Below are positions 35,586-45,202 of a stretch of 64,000 nt of DNA, piece by piece. Position numbers and translations under genes: made by a program. Each line of letters opens with the position of its first letter. The first letter of the stretch is position 1. Source of the DNA: Bog-473 sp963828505 (GTDB taxonomy: Bacteria; Actinomycetota; Acidimicrobiia; Acidimicrobiales; RAAP-2); contig CAWHFM010000026.1 of assembly GCA_963828505.1 (NCBI GenBank), positions 5,108 to 69,107 on the forward strand, read 5' to 3'. The notes under the pieces were generated by a model that was given only the letters and a program-made list of their open reading frames with translations, was not told the DNA's origin and ran no database searches.

Positions 35586-35756
35586 CTCGCGATCATTGCC
35601 GATGGCAGCCGCCGGATGGAAGGTGGCGATCCTGGCCCGCCACGTCAGGCGCGGTGGCGCGCTACGACTTGATCTTGAACTTCGAGATCAACGACGCGTC
35701 CACGGTCGTGAACGGGCAGCGCAAGGATGGCATCGTGTCCCAGCGGGATGCGCCGC

Positions 35757-35762
35757 TAGTCT
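35757..35762 (+). promoter_or_regulatory. -10 box of leaderless acyl-CoA synthetase promoter
   Basis: TAGTCT ends six bases before GTG 35769 with no ribosome binding site between. The context GCCGCTAG is shared with the elements before GTG 28139 and GTG 42122. Confidence 0.55.
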
Positions 35763-35768
35763 GCGCCC

Positions 35769-37454
35769 GTGCCCGAGACCGCCCAGCCGACGTCGGCGCA
35801 ACCGCAGCCGGCCGTGCAGTTCAACCTGGCCAAGGCCTTCGACACCCTGGTCGAGTCCATGGCCGACCGGGAGTGTGTCGTCTGGCGCGACCGGCGCCTC
35901 TCCTACGCCGACCTGGCCGAGCGGTCGCGCCGCCTGGCCTCCTACCTGTACGGCCGCGGCCTGCGGACGCACCGCGAGCGAGACGAGCTGCAGGGATGGG
36001 AGTCGGGCCAGGACCACGTGGCCCTCGCCCTCTACAACGGCAACGAGTACCTAGAGGGCATGCTCGGCTCGTACCGGGCCCGGGTCGCCCCGTTCAACGT
36101 CAACTACCGCTACGTGGGCGAGGAGCTTCGCTACCTGCTCGACGACGCCAAGCCCCGCGCCCTGATCCTCCACGCCTCGCTGGCGCCGACGTTCGCCGAG
36201 GTGCTGCCCGAGCTGAGCTCGCCGCCCGACGCGCTGCTCCAGGTGGCGGACGAATCGGGCCACCCCCTCCTCGACGGGGCGGTGGCGTACGAGGAGGCCC
36301 TCGCCGAAGGCGATCCTGCCGGACCCCCGGTCGACCCCTCCCCCGACGACCTCTACATTCTCTACACGGGGGGCACGACCGGCATGCCCAAGGGCGTGCT
36401 GTGGCGCCAGCACGACATCTTCATGGCCGCCATGGGCGGCAGGAAGGTGGGCACCTGGGAGATCGTGACCAGCTACGAGGACATCACGGCGCGGCTGGCG
36501 GAGAGCTTCCCGCTGCGGCTGCTGCTCCTGCCACCGCTCATGCACGGCGCGGCCCAGTGGGCGGCCTTCATGCTCATGGCCCAAGGCGCCACGATCGTCT
36601 TCCCGGACGACCCGCGACGGGTCGACCCCGACGACGTATGGTCGACCGTCGAGCGCGAGCGGGCCAACACCATGACCGTCGTGGGTGATGCCGTCCTGCG
36701 GCCGCTCCTGCTCCAGCTCGACCGCAAGCAGTACGACCTCTCGTCCTTCTTCGCCGTGGGCAACGGCGGCGCGCCCCTCACCCCGGCTGTGCGCGCCCTG
36801 GCGATGGAACGCCTGCCCGACCTCGTGATCTCGGACTCGGCCGGGTCCTCGGAGACCGGGGCGCAGATGCACGCCACCTCCGTCGACCCCGTCGAGGTGG
36901 GCTCGTTCCTTCCCGGCCCCGGCACGGTCGTGGTCGACGAGTCGCTCCAACGGGTGCTTCAGCCCGGGCACGAGGGCAACGGGTGGCTGGCGCAGACCGG
37001 GAGCGTGCCGCTCGGGTATCTCGGCGACCCCGACAAGACGGCGCGCACCTTCCCCGTGATCGTCGGGGTGCGCTACTCCATTCCGGGAGACCGGGCGCGG
37101 CACCGGGCGGACGGGCAGATTGAGCTGCTGGGCCGCGACTCGGTCACGGTGAACTCCGGCGGCGAGAAGATCTTCGTCGAGGAGGTGGAGCGGGCCATCG
37201 CCGGCCATCCGGCGGTGGCCGACGTGGTGGTGACCGGGCGGCCCTCGGAGCGCTGGGGATCCGAGGTGGTGGCGATCGTCCAGCTCGCGCCGGGGGCCGA
37301 CGCCGACGCCGCCTCCATCGCCGAGCACGCCTCGGCCCACATCGCCCGCTTCAAACTGCCGAAGGACGTCGTGTTCGTCGAGCACATTCAGCGGTCGCCC
37401 TCGGGCAAGGCGGACTACCGGTGGGCGGCCGAGACCGCGCTCAAGGAGGCCTAA
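35769..37454 (+). CDS. Acyl-CoA synthetase (AMP-forming, FadD type)
   Basis: 561 residues. The AMP-binding P-loop YILYTGGTTGMPKGVLW, SAGSSETGAQMH and the C-terminal ADGQIELLGRDSVTVNSGGE plus the late catalytic lysine region SPSGKADYRWA define an ANL-superfamily ligase. It adenylates a fatty or steroid-side-chain acid and transfers it to CoA. A close match to FadD3/FadD17/FadD19-type enzymes is my impression, not tested. The start GTG 35769 is leaderless type. Confidence 0.9.
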   Translation: MPETAQPTSAQPQPAVQFNLAKAFDTLVESMADRECVVWRDRRLSYADLAERSRRLASYLYGRGLRTHRERDELQGWESGQDHVALALYNGNEYLEGMLGSYRARVAPFNVNYRYVGEELRYLLDDAKPRALILHASLAPTFAEVLPELSSPPDALLQVADESGHPLLDGAVAYEEALAEGDPAGPPVDPSPDDLYILYTGGTTGMPKGVLWRQHDIFMAAMGGRKVGTWEIVTSYEDITARLAESFPLRLLLLPPLMHGAAQWAAFMLMAQGATIVFPDDPRRVDPDDVWSTVERERANTMTVVGDAVLRPLLLQLDRKQYDLSSFFAVGNGGAPLTPAVRALAMERLPDLVISDSAGSSETGAQMHATSVDPVEVGSFLPGPGTVVVDESLQRVLQPGHEGNGWLAQTGSVPLGYLGDPDKTARTFPVIVGVRYSIPGDRARHRADGQIELLGRDSVTVNSGGEKIFVEEVERAIAGHPAVADVVVTGRPSERWGSEVVAIVQLAPGADADAASIAEHASAHIARFKLPKDVVFVEHIQRSPSGKADYRWAAETALKEA

Positions 37455-38095
37455 CCCTGGGGCCGGGCGGGGGGACGGCGAGCGGTCCGGGTCGGGCGGT
37501 CCTCACGACCCCGCGACTCGTGCTGCGACCGTTCGAGGACGCGGACCGGCAGCCGTTCTCCGATCTCAACGCGCACCCGCTCGTCGTGGCGTCGCTGGGC
37601 GTGGAAGCGACGAGGGCGGAGAGCGACGCCATGATCGACCGGTACACGGCCGAGTTGGCGCGCCAGGGATGGAGCTTCTGGGCCGTCTCCGAGCGGAGCA
37701 GCCCCGGGCTCATCGGGATGGTGGGGTTGCACCATGTCCCGCCGGACCTGCCCTGCGCTCCCGCGGTCGAGGTCGGATGGCGCCTGCATCCTGACCATTG
37801 GGGCCAGGGCTACGCCACCGAGGCGGCGAGGGCGTCGCTCGACGTCGGCTTCGCGGCGGGCGTCGAGGAGATCGTCGCCTTCACCACGACGACGAACACC
37901 CGCTCTCAGGCCGTCATGGAGCGCATCGGCATGGTGCGCGACCCGGCCGGCGACTTCGACCACCCCTCGCTCCCCGAAGGCAGCCCGTTGCGGCAACACG
38001 TGCTGTACCGCATCGGCGCATCGCAGCATCGGCCGCCCAACGGTGGGGTGAGTGGGCGTCAGGTCCAGGGATGGTGGATGACTGATGACGGGTGA
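37421..38095 (+). CDS. GNAT-family N-acetyltransferase
   Basis: A RimJ/RimL-type acetyltransferase: LTTPRLVLRPFEDADRQPFS at the N-terminus, EVGWRLHPDHWGQGYATEA with the acetyl-CoA loop Q/R-x-x-G-x-G/A, and NTRSQAVMERIGM. The frame is open from GTG 37421 inside the end of the synthetase gene. A strong AAGGAGG at 37443-37449 sits seven bases before CTG 37457, which may be the real, non-standard start. The last ~30 residues look non-native. It ends in a GTGA overlap with the next gene. Confidence 0.8.
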   Translation: MGGRDRAQGGLTLGPGGGTASGPGRAVLTTPRLVLRPFEDADRQPFSDLNAHPLVVASLGVEATRAESDAMIDRYTAELARQGWSFWAVSERSSPGLIGMVGLHHVPPDLPCAPAVEVGWRLHPDHWGQGYATEAARASLDVGFAAGVEEIVAFTTTTNTRSQAVMERIGMVRDPAGDFDHPSLPEGSPLRQHVLYRIGASQHRPPNGGVSGRQVQGWWMTDDG

Positions 38096-39118
38096 CGGAT
38101 GACGTGCACGTTGCTCGGGCGGCTGAGACCTTCGAGGCGCTGTCCGCCGGGTCGCTCTTCAACACCCGCACCCCGTTGTGCGGTCGCCAGAAGTGGTGGC
38201 TGTTAGGGGACAACGAGGCTCTCTGGCCCTATGCCGACGCATGGTCAGCGACGTGCACGCTGGCCGCACTGCCGGGGCAAGAGCGGGCGCGCGCATCGCT
38301 GACGGGCTTCCTGCATGGGCTGGGTGCATACCAGCGAGACCGCCGCTCGGCCCTCACCGGCCGCGACCCGGTCGGGGTCGAATGTGACGCGGTGTTCCCA
38401 CATGGCCCAGGTGGAGACGTCTACTACGACGACAACACTTGGCTCGGGCTCGCGCTGTGCCGTCACTACGAACTGATCCGAGATGACCGCGTCGTCGAGC
38501 TCAGTCGCCGGGTGCTGCGCTTCGTCTTGACCGGGTGGTCGACCGACCAGGAGTGGAGCCACCCCGGCGGTATTCGCTGGAAAGTGCCGACCTCCAACAC
38601 GTCACGCAATACCTGCTCCAATGCTCCTGTGGCCGAGTTGGCGGCGCTCACCTCAATCCGGGACGCGACGCCCCGGCGCTCGACTGGTCCAAGCGGATCT
38701 ATGCCTGGGTTCACGGGACCCTGCTTGGGGAGACGGTCTGTACCACGACCAGATCGCGCCGAACGGCACCGTGCTGCCCGACGTCTGGAGCTACAACCAG
38801 GGCACGATGATCGGTACCGGTGTCTTGCTCCACCAAGCCACGGGTGACGCCGACTTCCTCTCGCAGGCGCGCGAGACCGCGGCGGCCTCCCTCGGGCACT
38901 TCTCGCTCGATCGTCTCGTCGGTCAGGACGCCGCCTTCAACGCCGTGTTCTTCCGGAACCTGCTCCTCCTCAATGATGTCGAGCCGAATGAGGCGTATTG
39001 GAGTCTGGCCGAAGAGTACGCAGATCGAATGTGGAACCAAAGACGCAATCCGACCACGGGTCTCTTCTCAGGTGGCTCCTCTTTCTTGAACGACACGGCA
39101 CCGATGATGGAGATCTAG
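38092..39118 (+). pseudogene. Glycoside hydrolase family 76-like protein, two frameshifts
   Basis: The text FNTRTPLCGRQKWWLLGDNE, ALWPYADAWSATCTLAALPG and DVYYDDNTWLGLALCRHYEL is GH76/six-hairpin-like, with an invariant-looking YDDNTW. The frame changes near 38655 (RDAPALDWSKRIYAWVHGTL) and again near 38727 (GDGLYHDQIAPNGTVLPDVW, WSYNQGTMIGTGVLL). Both look like single-base losses. GH76 enzymes cut alpha-1,6-mannan, but no signal peptide is present, so a cytoplasmic role or a decayed start is likely. GTG 38092 overlaps the GNAT stop. Confidence 0.7.
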
Positions 39119-39278
39119 CCCTTCTGGCAGGCTCGAGGCCCCACGCCTAGTTACTTCGAGACATGTCGCACAACTGGCCGCGCCCACGAATGGTAGCACT
39201 CTCCGTACCTGCGCGTCGCGCCTCGCAGCGTTGCGGCACGCGGTTCGTCGGGCCGGCCCGATGGCTTACGGTGAGCGC

Positions 39279-39863
39279 GTGAACCAGACCCTCCGGCGCT
39301 GCGAATGGGTGGGCACGGACCCGGCCATGACGGAGTACCACGACACGGAGTGGGGCGTCCCCGTGCACGACGACCTGACCCACTTCGAGTTCCTCGTGCT
39401 CGAGGGGGCCCAGGCCGGGCTGAGCTGGTCGACGATCTTGAAGCGGCGCGCCGGCTACCGCAAGGCGTTCGCCGGCTTCGACCCGGCCAAGGTGGCCCGC
39501 TTCACCCCGGCGCGGACGGAGAAGCTCCTATCCGATCCCGGCATCATCCGCAACCGGGCCAAGGTGGAAGCCACCGTCCGCAACGCCCGCGCCTTTCTGG
39601 CCGTGCAGGAAGAGTTCGGCTCCTTCGACACCTACGTGTGGGACTTCGTGGGGGGCGCACCCAAGGTGAATCGCTGGCGGCGGATCGATCAGCTGCCCGC
39701 TTCGTCGGCCGAGTCCGAGGCGCTGAGCAAGGACCTGCGCCGGCGCGGCTTCGGCTTCGTCGGACCGACCATCGTCTACGCCCACATGCAGGCGGCCGGG
39801 TTGGTCAACGACCACCTGGTCGGGTGCTTCCGCTACGCCGAGCTCACGCGCGGCGCGCCATGA
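39279..39863 (+). CDS. tag: DNA-3-methyladenine glycosylase I
   Basis: 194 residues. MNQTLRRCEWVGTDPAMTEY and HDTEWGVPVHDD begin the Tag fold; zinc ligands correspond to Cys8, His21 and the C-terminal H-x3-C in NDHLVGCFRY. LVLEGAQAGLSWSTILKRR contains the conserved catalytic-pocket Glu. It excises 3-methyladenine in base-excision repair. GTG 39279 is favoured because TACGGT ends exactly six bases upstream; ATG 39261 is an alternative. Confidence 0.93.
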   Translation: MNQTLRRCEWVGTDPAMTEYHDTEWGVPVHDDLTHFEFLVLEGAQAGLSWSTILKRRAGYRKAFAGFDPAKVARFTPARTEKLLSDPGIIRNRAKVEATVRNARAFLAVQEEFGSFDTYVWDFVGGAPKVNRWRRIDQLPASSAESEALSKDLRRRGFGFVGPTIVYAHMQAAGLVNDHLVGCFRYAELTRGAP

Positions 39864-40326
39864 GCACCCGGGCGCCGAAGCGGCCCATCACAGGCTCCTC
39901 GGGCGGGAGGCCGCGCCCGGCGTACCACTGGTCGACCGGGCCGACCTCGACGAAGCCTTCCGACACGTAGAACGGCCCGTTCCAGGGCACGTCGCGATAG
40001 GTGGCCAGGGTCAGCTCGGCGTAGCCGTTGCCCGCGGCCCAGTCGCAGGCGGCGCGCAACAGGGCGCGCCCGGTGCCCCGACGCCCGTGATCGGGATGGA
40101 CCGACAGCTGCTCCAGGTGGGCCCCTCCGGCCAACTCGTCGATGCGGGCGAACCCGGTCGGCTCGTCGGCGTCCACCAACACGACCAGGGCCGCGGCCAG
40201 GTCGTCGACACTGGCCGGACCGGGCAGCGGACCGATGCCGAGCGAGAGGAACATGGTGTCGGCCGCCGCCTCAATCGGCGGGAGCCGTGCCAGCTCGTCG
40301 CCACGGGCGGGACGGATGTCGGGCAC
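39844..40326 (-). CDS. GNAT-family N-acetyltransferase
   Basis: 160 residues. AHLEQLSVHPDHGRRGTGRA with R-R-G-T-G-R is the acetyl-CoA pyrophosphate loop, followed by LTLATYRDVPWNGPFYVSEG. The substrate is unknown. It converges on tag with a 20-bp overlap of coding ends. Confidence 0.83.
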   Translation of the reverse strand: MPDIRPARGDELARLPPIEAAADTMFLSLGIGPLPGPASVDDLAAALVVLVDADEPTGFARIDELAGGAHLEQLSVHPDHGRRGTGRALLRAACDWAAGNGYAELTLATYRDVPWNGPFYVSEGFVEVGPVDQWYAGRGLPPEEPVMGRFGARVLMARRA

Positions 40327-40387
40327 TTACGTCGACACGAGCGAGTCAACCGTGCCCATGTGGCGCAGGTCGGACTCCTCTTCCTCC

Positions 40388-41935
40388 TCATTGCCCGTTT
40401 CGGTCGGACGAGCATCGCCGGGCGTCCCGACCCCAGACCATGAGCGAAGCGACCGTGAGGCACACGGCCGAAGCCGCGACGAGCACGATGCCCACGCCGG
40501 CATGGTCGTGGGCCCACCAATCGGGACCCATCTCCGCCAGGTGGTGGCGGATCAGGAGCACATCGCCCCAGAGAGGTCCGGTCGTGACGTGAGCGTTGTA
40601 GTCATTGATTCGCTGCGCGGCGGTCTGCCGCGGAAGGCCGAATTTGGCCAGGGTCGTCGGGGTGGACAGGACCTGGAGCCACTGCTGGTAGGGCACCCGG
40701 ACGGAGAGGTAGTTCACGACGGCGCTGCCGATCACCAACACTGCCGCTGCGGCCCTCGTCAGCATCCCGGGCAGTGAGCTGCGGTCCCACATTCGCAACA
40801 ACTCGACCGCGGCCAACACCAGGAGTGGCACGCATGGCAGCAGGAAACGCGGTCCCCAGGCCCAGCCCCCTCCCCATGACGACCATTTGGCAAAGAAGAT
40901 CGTCCGCGGCACGATGAGAAGCAGGTACAGCGCGGCGAGGGGCCGGTCGCGCCCGAGCAGCGCGCCGAGGCCGGCGACACCCAGCAGCGTCAGGGAGTCG
41001 AAGACGAAGATGCTCTTCCCCGGATCGAGGAGCAGGCCGTGCAAGCCGAAGCCGAGCGGGGTCGAGAAGCTCCCGCCGTAGCTGGCCAGCACCTTGTGGT
41101 AGCGCAACTCGTCGTACCAGACGAGCAGGAGCGCGCTGCTGGCCATCGGGACGCCCGCCATCAGGATCGCCCTTCGTTCGAAGATGGCGCGCCACGGTAC
41201 GAAGAGCGGCACGGCGAGCAGCCCGATCCAGACGGTGAAGAGCGAGTCCGAACGAAGTTGTACGGCTGCCGCGGCGGCCAGCCCGATCCAAAGGGGCGCC
41301 ATGCGGTCGCCTCCGCGCCAGCGAACCGCGCCGAAAACGACGACGACCACGCACAATGTCACGCCCGGCTCGCTGAAGAGCTCGGTCGTAGCCTGGAGCG
41401 CCTGAGTGAACAGCCCGAACCCGATCGCCGCGGTCAAGGCGTGGGCGGCGGACCACCGCAGAGCTCGCCCGACCTTGTAGACCATCAGCACCGCCGACGC
41501 CATCAGCAGCGGGTTCACCATGGACACCAGGAACGCCGTGTGCCCGACGATTTTGGAGAGGAGGTAGGGCGGGATGGCGAGGATGCTCAGGCCGATGCCG
41601 TAGGGGGAATAGGGCGTGGCCAAGTGGAACGAGTCGGCGAAACCGGTGCCCGTGGTGCGCAGCGAGCCGTGGTCGACGATGCCCTTCGTCACCGCGAACA
41701 TCGCCTGCGCGTCGTAGGCGTAGAAGGTGCCGCGGGTCACGGCGACGTACGCCGCCAGGACGCCGAAGAAGAGCAACCAGCAGACTCGACGGTCGAGCGA
41801 GACCTCCGCCTCGACCCCGAGCGAGCCCCGCTTCGCGGCGTGGAGCGGTCCCTCGTGGCCGGCTCGAGTCTCCGGGTCGGTCTGCAACCGGCTGCCGGGC
41901 GCGACGTCCACCGCCGGCGCGCTGCCTCCGATCAT
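40388..41935 (-). CDS. Polytopic membrane glycosyltransferase (GT39/ArnT-like)
   Basis: 515 residues from ATG 41935, with roughly ten transmembrane helices (for example VCWLLFFGVLAAYVAVTRGT, LYLLLIVPRTIFFAKWSS, AAAAVLVIGSAVVNYLSVRV). The first loop YDAQAMFAVTKGIVDHGSLR and the PYSPYGIGLSILAIPPYLL segment fit C-type glycosyltransferases that use polyprenyl-phosphate sugars. The first 44 residues are hydrophilic and cytoplasmic. The open frame extends to 42484, antisense to the quinone reductase gene, and that part is not native. Confidence 0.75.
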   Translation of the reverse strand: MIGGSAPAVDVAPGSRLQTDPETRAGHEGPLHAAKRGSLGVEAEVSLDRRVCWLLFFGVLAAYVAVTRGTFYAYDAQAMFAVTKGIVDHGSLRTTGTGFADSFHLATPYSPYGIGLSILAIPPYLLSKIVGHTAFLVSMVNPLLMASAVLMVYKVGRALRWSAAHALTAAIGFGLFTQALQATTELFSEPGVTLCVVVVVFGAVRWRGGDRMAPLWIGLAAAAAVQLRSDSLFTVWIGLLAVPLFVPWRAIFERRAILMAGVPMASSALLLVWYDELRYHKVLASYGGSFSTPLGFGLHGLLLDPGKSIFVFDSLTLLGVAGLGALLGRDRPLAALYLLLIVPRTIFFAKWSSWGGGWAWGPRFLLPCVPLLVLAAVELLRMWDRSSLPGMLTRAAAAVLVIGSAVVNYLSVRVPYQQWLQVLSTPTTLAKFGLPRQTAAQRINDYNAHVTTGPLWGDVLLIRHHLAEMGPDWWAHDHAGVGIVLVAASAVCLTVASLMVWGRDARRCSSDRNGQ

Positions 41936-42121
41936 CCGTCGGCGACGCGGGGTGCGGACACGTGCGAGCTGGTCGCGGACGAAGCCACCGACGGGCGCGT
42001 GAAGGTCACGCTCGCCTTCACGGTCCGAGTGTGACACGCGGGTCGTGCGGCGGACGCACGGCCTCGCGTCGCCCGCCCACCAGGGGACGATCGGCTCGCA
42101 TCTCGCCGCTAGCGTGCGTGC

Positions 42122-43097
42122 GTGCGCGCCGTCGTCTGCCACGAGCTCGGCCCGCCGTCGCTGTTGCGCGTGGAGGAGCGGCCCGACCCTGAGGCGGGAG
42201 CGGACGGGGTGGTGGTGGAGGTGGAGGCGGCCGGGGTCAACTACGTCGACGCCCTCTTCGTCGCCGGCCGGTATCAGATCAAGCCCGCGGTGCCCTTCGT
42301 GCCCGGGACCGAGTCGGCTGGTCGCGTCATCGCGACGGGTTCCGAGGTGTCCGGCATGGAGGTGGGACAGCGCGTCCTGGTCTCGGCTGGGCTCGGCGGC
42401 TACGCCAGCCGCGTCGTAGCCCGGGCGACCGCGGTGACACGCATTCCCGACGTCCTCGACGCGCCGCGGCGCGGCGACCTTCACCCAGAGCTACAGCACG
42501 AGCCTGTTCGCGCTGCGCCAGCGCGCCGGCGTGGGCCGGGGTGAGCGGGTGCTCGTGCTCGGCGCCGGAGGCGGGGTGGGGTCGGCCGCCATAGGCGTGG
42601 CGCGGGCGCTCGGCTGCCGCGTGCTCGGGGTCGCCTCCACGGCAGCGAAGCGCGACGCGGCGCTGGCTGCCGGCGCCGACGCCGTGCTCGATCCGGCCAC
42701 CGATGCCGTCAAGGACGCGGCCCGGGCGTGGGCCGGCGGCACGGGTGTCGACGTGGTGCTCGACCCGGTGGGAGGCCCACTGGCCGAGCCGTCCCTCCGC
42801 GCGCTCGGAGACGGGGGCCGCTACCTGGTCATCGGGTTCGCTTCGGGCGAGATCCCGTCCCTCCCCCTCAACCAGGTCCTGCTGCGCAACCGGTGCGTCA
42901 TCGGCATCGACTGGGGGATCTGGGCCATGACGCACGCCGAGGGCCAGAGCGCGCTGCTGGCCGATCTGCTCGCCATGGTGGCCGACGGGAGGCTCGACCC
43001 CGTGCGTCCCGCCGAGTACCCGCTCGACGATGTGGCGGCGGCGCTCGAAGATCTGCTCGGGCGGCGCACCGTGGGCAAGATCGCGTTGATTCCTTAG
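42122..43097 (+). pseudogene. Quinone oxidoreductase/zinc-independent MDR dehydrogenase, one frameshift
   Basis: MRAVVCHELGPPSLLRVEER through GVNYVDALFVAGRYQIKPAV, FVPGTESAGRV is the MDR N-terminal domain. At about 42473 one extra C shifts the frame; the true continuation is AATFTQSYSTSLFALRQRAG, then the NADPH-binding VLVLGAGGGVGSAAIGVARA. Without the extra base the protein is 324 residues. GTG 42122 has TAGCGT six bases upstream. The single insertion in an otherwise healthy gene suggests sequencing error or very recent inactivation. Confidence 0.82.
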
Positions 43098-43107
43098 AGC
43101 CGAACCC

Positions 43108-43136
43108 CCATCCGGACGCGCTCAGCGCCCGGATGG
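43108..43136. terminator. Bidirectional hairpin terminator
   Basis: CCATCCGG (43108-43115) and CCGGATGG (43129-43136) form an 8-bp stem with an inner CGC/GCG extension, in the 49-bp gap between convergent genes. Confidence 0.75.
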
Positions 43137-43146
43137 ACCGACGACC

Positions 43147-44253
43147 TCAGCGCCGGAAGGCCGGGATGACCTCGGTGCCGATGAGCTCAATGGTCTGCAT
43201 CACCGACTCGTGGGAGATCTTGTACGGGTTGACCAGGCAGAGCAGGAGGTCGACGCCGGCCTCCTCGTACTGGCGGCACGCCTCCAGGCATTCTTCGGGC
43301 GTCCCCAGCACGCAAGCTCCCGAGTCCGTCAGGTATTCGAGGCTGATGAGGTCGAGCATGCCCTCGTCGTCGCGGCTCTTCATCTCCGCCGCGTAGGAGT
43401 ACGTACCCAGCTCCTGGTTGCGCTCCTCCATCCAGTCGGTGAGCGTGGCGATCTGGCGGGCACCCGTCTTGGGATACCACTCGAAGGATTCGCGCGCCTC
43501 GGCCATCGCCTGGTCGCGATCCGGCGCGCAGATGGCCATGGTGAAGGTCGCCGCCTGGTTGTTCACGAAGGACCCGATCGGCTCGCTGCAGCGCCCCACG
43601 GCCTCGCGGTAGATGTCGATCTTGCGCTTGACCTCTGACGGCGGCAGACCGACGGCGAACGAGCACAGGCCCAGGCCGAGCTCTCCGACCTGGGCGTGCC
43701 CGTCGTCACTGGTCGTCGCGCCCCACAGGGGCGGGTGCGGCTTCTGCCACGGCTTGGGCTGCACCCGGCGCCGGGGCATCTCCCAGTACTTGCCCGTGAA
43801 CTCGTACTCGTCGTTGGTCCAGCAGCCAACGATGTGGCCGATGGCCTCCTGCCACATGCGGCGGCTCTCGGCCGGGTCGATGCCGAACCCCTCGAGCTCC
43901 ATCCGGGTGGCGGAGCGCCCGGTCCCGAGGTCGACCCGCCCGTTCGAGAGGAGGTCGAGGACGGCGACGGACTCAGCCGTGCGGACGGGGTGGTTGTAGG
44001 GCTTGGGCATGAGGCGCACGCCGTAACCCAGGCGAATGCGCTCGGTGCGCGAAGCGATCGCCCCGTACAGCACCTCGGGGTTCGAGCAATGCGAGTACTC
44101 CTGCAGGAAGTGGTGCTCCACCGTCCAGAAGGCGTCCCAGCCGAACCGGTCGCCGGCAATGGCCTGCTCGAGCGTGTTCTGGTACGCGATCAGCTCGCTG
44201 TCGGGCTCCCACGGCCGCGGGACCGGGATCTCGTAGAACAGCGCGAACTTCAT
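43147..44253 (-). CDS. LLM-class flavin-dependent oxidoreductase
   Basis: 368 residues from ATG 44253 (MKFALFYEIPVPRPWEPDSE), behind a GGGGGAG. FGWDAFWTVEHHFLQEYSHC, IRLGYGVRLMPKPYNHPVRT, LDLLSNGRVDLGTGRSATRM and PPLWGATTSDD are typical of the luciferase-alkanal-monooxygenase-like group. It is longer than the F420 LLM proteins elsewhere in the window and more likely uses FMN. An upstream Met (44319) would add 22 low-complexity residues. Confidence 0.85.
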   Translation of the reverse strand: MKFALFYEIPVPRPWEPDSELIAYQNTLEQAIAGDRFGWDAFWTVEHHFLQEYSHCSNPEVLYGAIASRTERIRLGYGVRLMPKPYNHPVRTAESVAVLDLLSNGRVDLGTGRSATRMELEGFGIDPAESRRMWQEAIGHIVGCWTNDEYEFTGKYWEMPRRRVQPKPWQKPHPPLWGATTSDDGHAQVGELGLGLCSFAVGLPPSEVKRKIDIYREAVGRCSEPIGSFVNNQAATFTMAICAPDRDQAMAEARESFEWYPKTGARQIATLTDWMEERNQELGTYSYAAEMKSRDDEGMLDLISLEYLTDSGACVLGTPEECLEACRQYEEAGVDLLLCLVNPYKISHESVMQTIELIGTEVIPAFRR

Positions 44254-44369
44254 GGCAGGTGCTCCCCCCGGGCCGGCGGACGAGTCCGGGGGCTCGCCCC
44301 CGGCGCTAGACATGTGCACTGCTCCTATCAGCCGGGATCACCCGGGCGCAAAAGAGTCGGAGGTGCCAC

Positions 44370-45173
44370 GTGCGTGGATTGGGCGGCCGGACCTACGTCG
44401 TGACCGGTGCCGCCTCGGGGATCGGCCGGGCCACCGCGTCCCGGTTGCTCCAAGAGGGGGCGGCGGTGGTCGGAGCCGACGTCGCGCCGGCGGACCCGCC
44501 GGGCGAGGGGAGGTGGGAGTTCCAGACGACCGACGTCACCGACGAGGGATCGGTCTCCGCTCTGGTGAAGGCGGCCGTCGCGTTCGGCGGCACCCTCGAC
44601 GGACTGGTCCACGCCGCCGGTGTGGCCGGCGGCGGGCCGGTGCACATGCTCCCGGCCGAGGAGTGGGCGCGGGTCCTGGCCGTGAACCTGACGGGCACGT
44701 TCCTCATGGCGAAGCACGCCATCGCGCAGATGCTGGCGCAGCCGACGCAGGACGGGCGCCGGGGGTCGGTGGTGACCCTGGCCAGCATCGAGGGGCTGGA
44801 AGGGACGGCGGGCGGGAGCGCGTACAGCGCGTCGAAAGGCGGCGTCGTCCTCCTGACGAAGAACATGGCCATCGACTACGCCGGACGCGGCATCCGGGTG
44901 AACGCGATCTGCCCCGGCTTCATCGCCACACCCATGACCGACGCCATCTTCGGCGGCCCGGGGATGGAGGAGACGCTGGCCGACATCGTCCACGAGCACA
45001 AGTTGGGCCGGCGTATGGGCCGGCCCGAGGAGATCGCGTCGGTGGCCGCATTCTTGCTCTCCGACGACGCGTCGTTCGTCACCGGCCACGCCTTGCCGGT
45101 CGACGGGGGCTACACCGCCGGGCGCGACCACGGCGTCACCGACATGCTGGGGCTGTCCGGACCCGAGGACTGA
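44370..45173 (+). CDS. Short-chain dehydrogenase/reductase
   Basis: 267 residues from GTG 44370, behind GGAGGT. TGAASGIGRATASRL, HAAG, catalytic Ser in VTLASIEGLEG, YSASKGG and VNAICPGFIATPMTDAIFGG are present, and ASFVTGHALPVDGGYTAGRD closes it. It is NAD(P)-dependent with unknown substrate. Its pairing with the divergent LLM enzyme may mean a shared catabolic pathway. Confidence 0.87.
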   Translation: MRGLGGRTYVVTGAASGIGRATASRLLQEGAAVVGADVAPADPPGEGRWEFQTTDVTDEGSVSALVKAAVAFGGTLDGLVHAAGVAGGGPVHMLPAEEWARVLAVNLTGTFLMAKHAIAQMLAQPTQDGRRGSVVTLASIEGLEGTAGGSAYSASKGGVVLLTKNMAIDYAGRGIRVNAICPGFIATPMTDAIFGGPGMEETLADIVHEHKLGRRMGRPEEIASVAAFLLSDDASFVTGHALPVDGGYTAGRDHGVTDMLGLSGPED

Positions 45174-45202
45174 AGCCAGGCGCGGAGGGATCCCGTAGGC
45201 AG

